Assembly (NCBI GenBank): GCA_032622095.1
Contig: CP136067.1
Coordinates: 49,453,899-49,517,898, forward strand
DNA from: Siphonodentalium dalli
Taxonomy: Eukaryota > Mollusca > Scaphopoda > Gadilida > Siphonodentaliidae
Reading direction: 5' to 3'
DNA: 64,000 nt
Positions 47,238-57,101 of this stretch are shown one piece after another. Numbering within the stretch: the stretch's first letter is position 1; each line of letters begins with the position of its first letter. The notes below the pieces were generated by a model. The model saw only the letters and a program-made list of their open reading frames with translations. It did not search any database and was not told the origin of the DNA. The position numbers and the translations under genes are program-made.

Positions 47238-47680
47238 AGGTACGCAATCCGATTAAGCGCCGCTCAATTACTATTTATTTGGCTTCGGGGGTAAAAAATA
47301 TTTGATTCGAATGGAGGAACCCACCAATCAAAGCTCAGAGTGATCAGATATAGAATTTTTAAATCGAAAATTTTTCGGCACCTGGAATATTTAGTGGCCC
47401 AGTAAAAGTCGACGAGAATACTGTCTCGGACCAAATTTTCGGATGAAGATGGATAACTCTAAAATCAAGTGGCTTTTTTGTGTCGGATATTTGACAAACT
47501 GTCAAAATTTCCTTGAACAAAATGTTGATAAATAACAGGAGTTGGGCAATTTTATACTATAGTTGACTGGGGTTAGCATTATTTTTGGACAATTGATCGA
47601 TTCTGATAACTGAAGCGGCATTTCAAAAAAATTGTTGAATCTGATGATATGGAGACCAATGAATCGGATTGAGTTACATT
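47238..47680. mobile_element. TTAA MITE, copy 2, inverted relative to copy 1
   Basis: The left end aggtacgcaatccgatt is preceded by TTAA (47234-47237). The sequence then follows the reverse complement of 20070-20506 throughout: ggcttcgggggtaaaaaata, ggaggaacccacc, gacgagaa, gataaataacagg and tggagacca. The right end (gaatcggattgagttacatt) has lost the exact acctTTAA terminus, so this copy is older. Confidence 0.8.
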
Positions 47681-47791
47681 GATTTCGATTAGCCAAGCCT
47701 TCAAACTGGAATAGTCAAAGTAGTTCTCATAATTATAGTGGAGGTTTAGTGCGATGCAACTCAACTCAATGTTTTGTACTTTAAATTATTT

Positions 47792-47911
47792 GTCCTAAAT
47801 GAGACGCGAGAGAGCCATTGTGGATTCTGTTATCAGTAGAATTAAATTAATAGTCCTAAATGAGCCACGAGCGAGGCATTGCGAATTGTGTAATCAGTAG
47901 AATTAATTCTT
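47792..47911. repeat. Two-copy tandem repeat, 62-bp unit
   Basis: tcctaaatgag(a/c)cgcgag, then gccattg(t/c)g and atcagtagaattaa, occurs twice with about 62-bp spacing and scattered differences. Confidence 0.7.
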
Positions 47912-50359
47912 GTTGCGACTCAAAACATGCACTGATAAAAGAGTTTCTGTACCGTTGGCAGGCAGCCAGTAATTGAATGTTGCTATGTGTCTGCACTAGT
48001 TTTTGGCAGACACAAGAGTATGAAAAAAACTCCACTGAAGTGATTTATCGACGTAGTATATATGCGATCTTTTCATCGAGTGGCTTAGTTTGTTAGGAAT
48101 AATCGTGTTTCAGCTGCAAAGCTAATTGCAAATTACGACGTTGTTATAACTTTCATAAGGCACCACAAAGTATTTTACTGAAATGTCACTCCACTGCACA
48201 TAGAAAGCCCCCAACAAGAAACTGTCAAACTGCTGCTTCAGCAACAGTCATAGGTGTGAAGTCCAGAAGGAAAGTAAAATATCACCTTGCATCATCCTGC
48301 TATTCTGGGCGATTGATTGCACACTTTTAAGTCTTTTCATCTGCAAAACAGATGTGGTGTCCCAACCACTAACAGCATGTTACGCAAGTACTGTGCATAC
48401 TTCTTAAACTCAGTGTTCAGCATATGTAAGTCCATATCATTTTCGGCAAGTACTGTTTAAAATATAACGTGACAAGGAAATATGTGCCAGAGCCAAGAGC
48501 CGTCCTTACAATTGAAGACATATCGTGTGCTCATTTCAGTTAATCAAACTGCAAGCTAAGTCAGCACGCATACACTTTGCTCACTGCAAGATTGTATCAT
48601 TTAACTTATAATAACGACAATGTGAAGGATTAGAAAATGAAACATCTGTATTTTGTTGATTTTTGGCAGGTATATACATAAGTTTCAGAATAAATTGCTC
48701 AGCACTTGGCATATTTTAAATGCAGTGCATGCTAATGGGTTTGCTGCATGATATTACATGTTTTGAGTTGCAATGAATATCTAAGATTTCTAAATTTATG
48801 GTGGTCATATTGGTTGTCATCTCAAATTAGCTTCAGATGAATCCACAAGTCGGCAAACGCTCATAAAGCATATAATTATATGGATTAACTATAATGAGAA
48901 CAGTATTTTCTCTGGTTATACATTGTGCATGGGTTTTATGCAATATAACCTCCAAATTGCCAACATGAGATCTCATCAAAAAACCTACAGGCTGTGTGGA
49001 TATCTATGTATCCATGTGATATATGTCTAGTCAACACTTAAACTATCCAAGTCACACAATAGAGCTGATACACAAGAGTAAAACTTTTTCCATATAAACA
49101 GGTATCTTATATTCGGTACCATTCATAAATTGTTGGTTTTTGGTAAATATTTTTGGATTTTAGGGGACAATGTGCTCCTTGATGGGCAATTTCATCCTAG
49201 AAAGCTACAAAAATAACAGAAATGATGTTGGTATGTGGTTACCCTCCGTGTTCGTGCTGTGGGGGCCTTTGGGTCAAATGCCCAAAGAAATACAATATGG
49301 CCTGAAATATATCGCATACGGCCCCTAAAATATGACTTTGGCCCAGTTTATAAAGAACATGGACTGGACGAATGAATTCTTGATCAAAAGTACTTCTGAA
49401 TCACTATCAAACAGAAATCTGGTTCCCAATTCCATAAAGCGTCAAATAACGAGACGACCAATACTAAATGTGTTTAGTGAATGTAATGCACGTCTTTTAA
49501 GACAGGGGTTTGCTTGACAATATGTGTTGAAAAATAACAATTTATGCAGCAAGCCCAGAGTAGGACAGACTATCCGAATTCAGAACAATTCGCGACCCCA
49601 GCTCCTAAATGTTTGTCTCAACTCGAGAGTAGTGAGGATGACCCAACAACCAGTTCTAGAAAGAAAACTCTCTTTGTGGTCAGTCCGTTCACTATAAACA
49701 ATCATTGCGACGCCTCACCCCACTCAAGTTGAGACCTACTGATTGTTCCCATATTTACCCTGTTGTTCAAATCTGAGGCCCGGAGGGAGTTGCTTGGTTT
49801 GAGCCAACTATCAATTGAGGTAAATGGCAACCCAATCAAATGGTAACCGTGTTTATTAAAATTATATACATGTAAAAATGATAGTCAGGTGTTATTTAAA
49901 TTAATTGTTTCATACGATATGTAACTGGGACCCTTTTCTGTTTGAACATTCAGGTTTTTATAAACACATATATACTATTGTCATCATGAAATACTAGATA
50001 TACGAACTATTCACCAGGGAAGTTTATATTCCACGAGTCTTAACTACATGTAAGTTGTGGCTTATAAATATTTTGTAGAATCGAGTGAATACCAAATAAG
50101 AAACATAACTCAATATTCTCACCTCTGATGATAACTATAGTGTCTATTATATTAGTTCCCATCAGAATACAAACAATATTTAGTGGTATTTATTTCCTAA
50201 CTGCATCTGCTTGGCTTAATATTATGGACAATACAAATAACCTGCGAGTTACGACTGTCAGGTGCAATGTCTTTCTATACGGCATCTGATAAGAATCAAC
50301 GGTATCAGTATTTTTATTGATATTTTTAATTGCTGTTTACGTGCATACTTTTCTATTAC

Positions 50360-50856
50360 CAGGTCAGGCACATCCTGAATTCCACTATTATAGTGGTATT
50401 CCACTATTATAGTGGTATATGACTATAACATATACATATTTCCTTTATTTGCGTCGGGAATAGACGGCGCGTACCGGTGCACAGCCAAATGTCACTCTTA
50501 ACAATATCGCAGCGAATGAACCGTCTTTGTGCAATCTTTTGCCCTTGTCTTGTTATTCAATAATATTATGATATTACTAATATATGTCTATCTAAATGAC
50601 AATAACATGATGACTCAATCGCTCCTTCATAGCAACATTTCAACTAATTGCATGCTAGTTGGGTTGGTTCCCGTGTGCCATCATGATTAATCATTCTCCT
50701 GGACAAAATAGATGTATGATACCGAATTAGTGCGACACTGATTTTGAATAATATTTGTGTAAAATATGATTTTGGATTATCCCTCTTTTATCAAATTAAC
50801 AAAACGGTAATGGGCATATACCACTATAATAGTGGAATTCAGGATGTGTCTGACCT
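50360..50856. mobile_element. ~0.5-kb non-autonomous element with ~40-bp TIRs
   Basis: The left end caggtcaggcacatcctg, running on into aattccactattatagtgg, is matched inverted at the right end (ccactataatagtggaattc, then aggatgtgtctgacct). The flanks share tattac (50354-50359, 50857-50862). The inner part of the TIR is itself a palindrome, ccactattatagtgg, and is doubled on the left. No ORF of note; superfamily not assigned. Confidence 0.75.
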
Positions 50857-51660
50857 TATTACAGTTCGTATTTATCAACAATGCTTTCAACACGCGGAAT
50901 CTCGTCACTGGAGTATTATTGATACCTAGCTGAATCAGGATCCCATCGGGGGCCTTTATTCATCGTCGGCGGGGTCGGCGGGTTCGTTTCATATTTTTGG
51001 ACCTAAATATTGACATTGGTTCATATTGGACTTCTTTGGTTCTGATATAAGCCCTTAGTGGATAAACCCGTTATTCTGTTAGATGGCGCGGGCCACAGTG
51101 AAAACACATCTATAAAGAGCGTACACCTCGTGCTGAAATAGGCCCATAGTGAGCGTAATGGTGAAAAACTAACGCCAGTGTACCACGAGTCACCACACCA
51201 AATTTGGTTGAAATCGGTCTTGGGTTTCTGGGAGAAAAATCCGAACAGACAGACGAATAAACAGCCATACAGATCCTACTCTTTTATATATTGGTCAAAA
51301 TAAGAACAAATTCCTTCTATTTAAAGATGTTCTTCTTAGTAATAATGGTTTAACAAACTATAATAAGATTTTCCAGTTGTACTCATCGCGGACGCATTTC
51401 ATAGCTTCAAACTAAACTAAACTATGTCCAATACAAGTACAACTGTACAAAGCTATGACACTGGACTCAGCCACACACGAACCCCACATAATGCATGCAC
51501 CCAATTCGAACAGGCTATTTTCCGGGGTAAGCTATTCAAATGGTAAATATGTTGAGCAATGTCAGTTCTAAAAATATGTTATTATTCGTGTGTCGCTCTC
51601 ATTGTATGTCACAACCATCTGTTCTAACCCAAACGACTAGGAGTGTGCACTCTTTTTCAG

Positions 51661-51994
51661 GAAGCTGACTTGGGTGTGGATAGTTTCACAATAACGGGGA
51701 TAAGAGAGACGGTCATAGACTTCACATGGCCATTCATGGACGACGGGCAAGGAATCCTCACTCTGCGACCTCGAGAACACGGCTTCAGTCGAATGTTCAA
51801 GATGTTTAAACCATTCGTATGGACCGTATGGGTGTATATAGCAATTGCCATTCTTGTGTCTGGGTGTGTCCTGTTTATTAACAACCGACTCATTCTACGT
51901 GTGGCCACACATAGTAACGCTAATGCCTCAGCTCCAGAAGAAATTGGATTTATGGAGCATCTTTGGCTTGTGTTCGCAACCTACATGGAGCAAG
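51661..51994 (+). CDS. iGluR exon: end of S1, M1 and pore loop
   Basis: Phase 0 start after ttttcag, then EADLGVDSFTITGIRETVID FTWPF: the S1 strand with the Arg (GIRE) that holds the ligand's alpha-carboxylate in all iGluRs, and TIT intact. The Pro normally two residues before the first T (APLTIT) is Ser (VDSFTIT). M1 follows (PFVWTVWVYIAIAILVSG), then a variable loop and pore helix EHLWLVFATYMEQG. Aligned on LW and QG, the Q/R-site residue is Glu. The exon is 334 bases and ends in phase 1 at caag|gtatat. A frame continuing past the donor stops soon, at 52017, within a long palindrome. Confidence 0.93.
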
Positions 51995-52004
51995 GTATAT
52001 ATAG

Positions 52005-52149
52005 AATATGTAGCTAGTGTCGTCGCTTAAACTGTATATGTCCGTGAGGGGGTTTGAGCATCTATTGGGCGAGGCTCTGCCGAGTCCAATAGATGCCAAA
52101 TCCCCCGAGCGGACTTAAACAGTTTAAGCGACGACACTAGCTACATATT
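52005..52149. mobile_element. 145-bp foldback (palindrome) just inside the splice donor
   Basis: aatatgtagctagtgtcgtc plus gcttaaactg on the left pairs with cagtttaagcgacgacacta plus gctacatatt on the right. The inner arms (gtccg..gaggggg..gcatctattgg) pair with ccaatagatgc..ccccc..cggac, around the loop cgaggctctgccgag. It begins ten bases after the exon's last base. A second inverted pair (ttatttatccatcgc at 52150 and gcggtggataaatg at 52617) follows, so a larger element may run to about 52632. Confidence 0.85.
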
Positions 52150-53006
52150 TTATTTATCCATCGCACAAAACTTGCCTTTTGTGAGGTAAATCTGTCATTT
52201 TCCTCAGTTTTACATTCGTTACTTCGATGACGCCATTACATTTATTAGGTCAAGCAAACCAATTAGCATTCATGACGTGGGAAAACCGAAGTGCAGCTTA
52301 GAGCGAAATAGTTCGTTGGCATTTTTACATTTATTATAAGCAGACCTTGTTCTGAGGATTTATAGATGTTTTAGAGCTAAAACATATATCATTTTACGAT
52401 TTTTTTAGTGAATTATACACGATAAAAACGTTCTGAAATCACAATGACGTCATTAAGGCCGGTTGACGTCCTTAGTTACCTGCGCAATTTGCATATCAAA
52501 TTACGTCATAAAAGTAATACTAACCTAATAAAGCTACGTTGACCTAATAAAGCTACATTGACGTAATAAATGTAACGTTTATTAGGCAGGCTTTATGTAG
52601 TCAATGGACGTGGTGAGCGGTGGATAAATGTGCATATATGAAACACAACCGAGACACATAAATATAATTATGTATCAAATTCATGTCCCTACATGTTAGC
52701 TCATGTTAGTTGCATGACTAATACATCTATTATTTTGGTTATTAAGGTCCATGCGATTCGTGTATATTCAACTGTCTTATGTTGCATCAACATGCAACAT
52801 ATATGTTATAATGGTATCATGCATTTCACAGGACTTACATGAACTACAACCCTTGTTTGGCTATATATCGATGCATTTTTTCAGCTACCTTTAACTTCAA
52901 ATAACATATTAATGTTTTGTGACAGTTAAACTGCATTTGTCATCCCAAAGAGAATTCGCTTATGTGTATAGTTTGTTTATGCCTAACTATTCCTCGATAT
53001 CTGCAG
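52150..53006 (+). other. Rest of receptor intron (51994/53007)
   Basis: Contains tandem cctaataaagctac(g/a)ttgac copies at about 52525-52562 and CRE-like tgacgtca/cgtcat words. Otherwise it is AT-rich intron ending tcctcgatatctgcag. No gene. Confidence 0.55.
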
Positions 53007-53224
53007 GTGGGGAGCCAAAACCAACTACAGCTTCTGGTCGACTGCTGTTAGTTTTCTGGTGGGTTTTCACCGTCATAATGATATCCTCATACACAGCAAA
53101 CCTCGCAGCGGTCTTGATGGTATATATACCAGACAAGCCTATCAACAGCATCAACGTATTGGCATCCCAGGACGAGATTAAACCTTTGGTGTTACACGCT
53201 ACATATGTATACACGTTCTTCAAG
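53007..53224 (+). CDS. iGluR exon: post-pore, M3 gating helix and start of S2
   Basis: Enters in phase 1 (g from 51994 + gt = Gly) to give MEQGGGEPKPTTASGRLLLV, then FWWVFTVIMISSYTANLAAV. SYTANLAA is the invariant M3 gate of iGluRs and is intact. S2 begins with INSINVLASQ and EIKPLVLHATYVYTFFK. In AMPA/kainate receptors a Ser/Ala-Thr pair sits at the two positions that here read Tyr-Val (counted back from FF). The exon is 218 bases and ends in phase 0 at aag|gtatgt, joining ESTDPDYRKVW at 62235. Confidence 0.93.
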
Positions 53225-53434
53225 GTATGTCTATTTAGCATTTGGAACCAGAAATATATGGTTTGTAAGAATATTAACTATATATATATATAGATACATA
53301 TGACCCAAACTGTTCGCCTGGAATGCTAAAACGACCTCTTGTGAAATATTTTATATCTGGCATATTAATGTACTCATTTATTACACGCTTGTTCCTAGAA
53401 GTACAGTGTTATTGCCGTTCCATATTTACAAATC

Positions 53435-53460
53435 CGTATGGAACGTATACGTTCCATACG
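53435..53460. repeat. Perfect 26-bp palindrome followed by TGACGT words
   Basis: cgtatggaacgta / tacgttccatacg is an exact inverted repeat with no loop. A partial copy (cgttccatat) precedes it at 53416. Immediately downstream (53468-53493) are ttgacgtaaa, tgacgtaca and tgacgttc, three CRE-type half-site words. Confidence 0.85.
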
Positions 53461-53744
53461 CATCTCGTTGACGTAAAATGACGTACATGACGTTCGCCTC
53501 AACCATGAAACTGGAACTATTTAAATAAAAGAATCATCACACATGACAAACACGCCCTGTATGAGCCTAAATAAACCTTCTAATCCTGTATTTTTAATGC
53601 ACGGATTCTAGCGTACTAAATGTGAAGACAACATGTAAACATACGATAAAACGGAAGTCAACGGTCACGTTTGCGCAATAATAATACATATGGGTACACT
53701 TGGCAATACGTGGTTCAACGTATTCATAAACTCGTTTCCGTTAT

Positions 53745-53830
53745 AATTGTCATGTTGTTTGCATCGTTCATAGAGCACATGAGTGTATATTGCACTAATC
53801 TATAGCTCAAATTCACTCATTTGTTGCATA
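53745..53830. repeat. Dispersed repeat shared with 19420-19500
   Basis: catgttgtttgcatcgttc, agagcacatgagtgtat and tatagctcaaattcactcat match the other copy in order. Function unknown. Confidence 0.7.
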
Positions 53831-53954
53831 TAGGATGTTGAGTAAAAAGGGGATGATCCCATAAATGGCACGCACTGTTAAACAATTTTCAATTTGAAAA
53901 GGAACATAGTACCGGAAAATAGCTGCCGGAACCATGATCTGTAAAATCACGGAA

Positions 53955-54540
53955 CATTGTAAGCATATTGGTACGGAAAAAAGTTCCATTATATTACAGG
54001 TACAATGTTCCGTGAATTTCTGAAACAATGTTCCGTGTGTTGATTGATCAATATTATGGGAGTGGATGGCACAATGTTCCGTGAGATTCTGAAACTATGT
54101 TCCTTAAAATTTTCCGATTTGAAACAGAACTTAGTGCCGGAAAATTGCTGCCGGAAATATGATCCACAAGTACGGAACAAAGCTCCGTTAAATTACAGGA
54201 ACAATGTTACGAGAGATTAGGGATCAATGTTACGTGAGATTAGGGAACAATGTTCCGTGAGATTAGGGAACAATGTTTGGTGAGATTAGGGAACAATGAT
54301 ACGTGAGATTAGGGAACAATGTTCCGCGAGATTAGGGAACAATGTTCCGTGAATTTCTTGAACACTGTTCCGTGTATTGATGGATCAATGTTCTTTGAGT
54401 TGATGGCACAATGTTCTGTGAGGTTCGGAACCATGTTCAGTGTGTTGATGCATCAATGTTCCATGAGTTGATGGGCCGCACAATGTTCCGTAAAGTTCTG
54501 GGAACTATGTTCAATGTGTTGATTGATCAATGTTCCATGA
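53955..54540. repeat. Array of gggaacaatgttccgtgaga units
   Basis: From 54195 to 54350 the 23-bp unit gattagggaacaatgttccg repeats nearly head to tail. On both sides looser copies of acaatgttccgtga continue to 53955 and 54540. The heart of the unit, GGAACA-a-TGTTCC, is a palindrome. No spacer-like unique sequence of constant length occurs, so it is not a CRISPR array. Confidence 0.85.
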
Positions 54541-55519
54541 AATTTATCACCCAATGATCTGTTACGGGAATGGCACAATTATATATATATAAAAGATAAA
54601 GCACAATTTTCCAAAGCGTTACAGAACAATGTCCTGTAATATTTTGACACAATATATATATATATGATATGTTTGGGAACAAAACAATATTTCTATATTG
54701 AGCATAGAAGTCCATCACTATACAGATACTGACCCCTTATATTGTAGTAATTCAAAACACTGTTTGATAGCTGTATGATCAAATTTATTCAACAAATGAG
54801 AAACAATTAATGAACATGTTTATGTTATGAATTCAGTAATACCGCAAGAGGAATGCAAATAATAAAACAGCAGATGATCTAAAACAATGTAACAAAGTCT
54901 GATTGAAAAGTTAAAACCTCGGCACAAATAATGACTTAACAGCCCCATTGTTACAGTCCTTGATCTTTGGTAAAGCACACCAGTCCCACGAGCAAGTCAT
55001 TGAATAGGCCACAAATTATTTTACCCCATTGTATAACGCCACCCAAATAATCAATTGCTTAAGCGCAAAACACTCTGAAGCAAAACAAAACATGTGGTAA
55101 GCCGGTTAGAAAAGCAACTGCAGAACCGACCCAACATGCCTTGGAATATAGTCTTTAGAGCCGTAGAATTGAAGGGAAAATACTTGACATCCAACTTCTT
55201 TTCGAGATTGAAAACAAGAGCACGCCGTCGGGGCGTGGCATAATACGCCCATTTTTGAGTAGAGTGGGGCAAGGTTTAACTCATTTGTTTGAAACTTTTG
55301 ACTTAAGATGAAATAAAAATAATAAAACACATGAAGTTAAGTGTTGTATTTTTGACTGAAAATTCACGATTCTTTCATGATTTGAGAAAACCAGGTCCTT
55401 TCAAACTCGAGTTGTCTTGCTGAAGACGAACAAAATATATATAAAATCTGGCTATTTTCGGACAAAAAAATCCTATAACTCAGGCAAAAATGGTCGGATC
55501 AGATTCAAATTCCAACTTG

Positions 55520-55830
55520 ACCTGCAAAATGGTGCGGACAGAACCCATATTCGAACTTGATCTGGATTTTGGGGTGGTAAACTAATATAAAACATTTGGT
55601 TCAGTTCACTCGATTCAATCTAAAGATATCATCCGGAAACCGCAAATCAGGTAATATCTAAGTGGAAAAAGGGGCATAATTCAGTCAAAATTGTGTGGAC
55701 AAACCCATATTCGAACTTGATCTGTATTTTGGGGTGGTAAACTAATATACCAAATTTGGTTCAGTTCACTCTATTCAATCTAGAGTTATCATCTAGAAAC
55801 CGCAAATCAGGTGAAAACTAAGTAAAATGA
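55520..55830. repeat. Two-copy tandem duplication, ~165-bp unit
   Basis: acccatattcgaacttgatc, attttggggtggtaaactaa, tttggttcagttcactc and accgcaaatcaggt occur twice in order. A third, more diverged start (cagattcaaattccaacttg) precedes at 55500. Confidence 0.8.
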
Positions 55831-56820
55831 AAGTGCCAATGACACTGTAGCTCAAACTTGGCCTTCTGATCTTACTGTTAGTTGCACTGTAACCTTGAAT
55901 TAACTGTGCATGGTTACAACATTTGAACCTCTTTAGCGGAACTTATCAAGTTTCAATCGTATTGATAACCACGGCAGATCAAAATAGAATAGACCCCCAT
56001 GGGTGGATAATGTGTGAAAGAATCCATTAGTAGTGATGGGTATTCTGGTCGTCATGTCATCAGTTTGATTTATTATGTCCAATATACTCTGGAATCCAGG
56101 TTCTGAATACTGAATGACATAATGGGGCAACGTAGTCCACTAACTTCCTACAACACAATGTGAAGTAATAGTTGGAGTTAATAACAGCTCGTGACGTGCC
56201 ATGTTGATTCTGGTTAGAACGTTATCATGAACCAAAGGAAATGCGGAAATGTAGGAAGTTGAATTAGCATGCGTAACTATGGAAGTGGCCATGGTTCACT
56301 ATAATAATGACATCTTTCAGATCATATTATATAGGCCGATTCATCTATATCATAATGCCTGAAACTGTTCTGCTCGACTAGGAGTTATCACATCAGTATG
56401 GCTATATCCCATAAATTGTATATATAATGCTACATACATCATGACAATCTACTCCAACCAAGTGACATATATACATGTAGATCAACTTCATCAGAAATTT
56501 AACCGGTCATGTGAAGGCTATCGTACGAAGAGCTCCATACATGATTTTTCACTTGATAGGTGATCCAGTTTGATCAGATATACCTTAGTTTAAACAGTAT
56601 TTATTCCATCAATAATACATCAACAATAAGTCTACGTTTATCATGGACCGGATTCGACATCAACTGTGCAGGTTATGCGAGTCATTTCCGGGAATCATTT
56701 TATATTCACCCCACCTAACGAGAGTATGATGGTACAGATACACATTAGCGCTACTTGAATATGAGGCAAACTATTGCTATACATACATGTAGTAATACAA
56801 CAGTATGCTAATATCGCTGC

Positions 56821-56980
56821 AATACATAGAGGATATCTAGTGTGTTTGAGTGGATACCGAAAAATATGTCATGAGTGAGCGAGACAAATGTTTATTTTAA
56901 CATTTGTCTCGGTCACGAGTGACATATTTTTCTGTATCCACTCAAAAAAACACTAGATATTCTTTTTATTATACGCATAT
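56821..56980. mobile_element. Foldback element, left of the tyrosine recombinase
   Basis: The palindrome 56833-56960 pairs atatctagtgtgtttgagtg, gataccgaaaaatatgtc and gagacaaatg with their complements around tttatttta. Outer ends are aatacatagagg on the left and ttctttttattata on the right, which are weakly inverted. The element is closely related to the one at 59226-59375 (shared tacatagaggatat, gtggata, tcatgagtga and acaaa). Confidence 0.85.
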
Positions 56981-57101
56981 CCAAAGAAATTCACCATTTA
57001 CGACGATAAATGATCCCACAATCGTCTTCAAAATACATCATTTTTTAAGCCATCAGCTGATCGCTGCCTGTTCACGCAATACTACTTCACCATCGGCAGA
57101 A

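Larger units (their letters stand above)
47019..51660 (+). other. Receptor intron (47018/51661)
   Basis: Bordered by gtaagg and ctctttttcag. It contains a TTAA-type MITE (47238-47680), a 62-bp tandem pair (47792-47911) and a TIR element (50360-50856). Between 47912 and 50353, and between 50863 and 51660, I recognise no gene; frames of about 60 codons there have no family signature. Confidence 0.6.

Noticed and set aside
54195..54350. Regular 23-bp repeats resembling a CRISPR array
   Set aside because: There are no unique spacers of constant length between repeats, and the genome is animal; it is a simple tandem array.
53955..54540. Glucocorticoid-type response elements (GGAACA..TGTTCC)
   Set aside because: The half sites are one base apart, whereas steroid-receptor dimers use three; I report only the palindrome.
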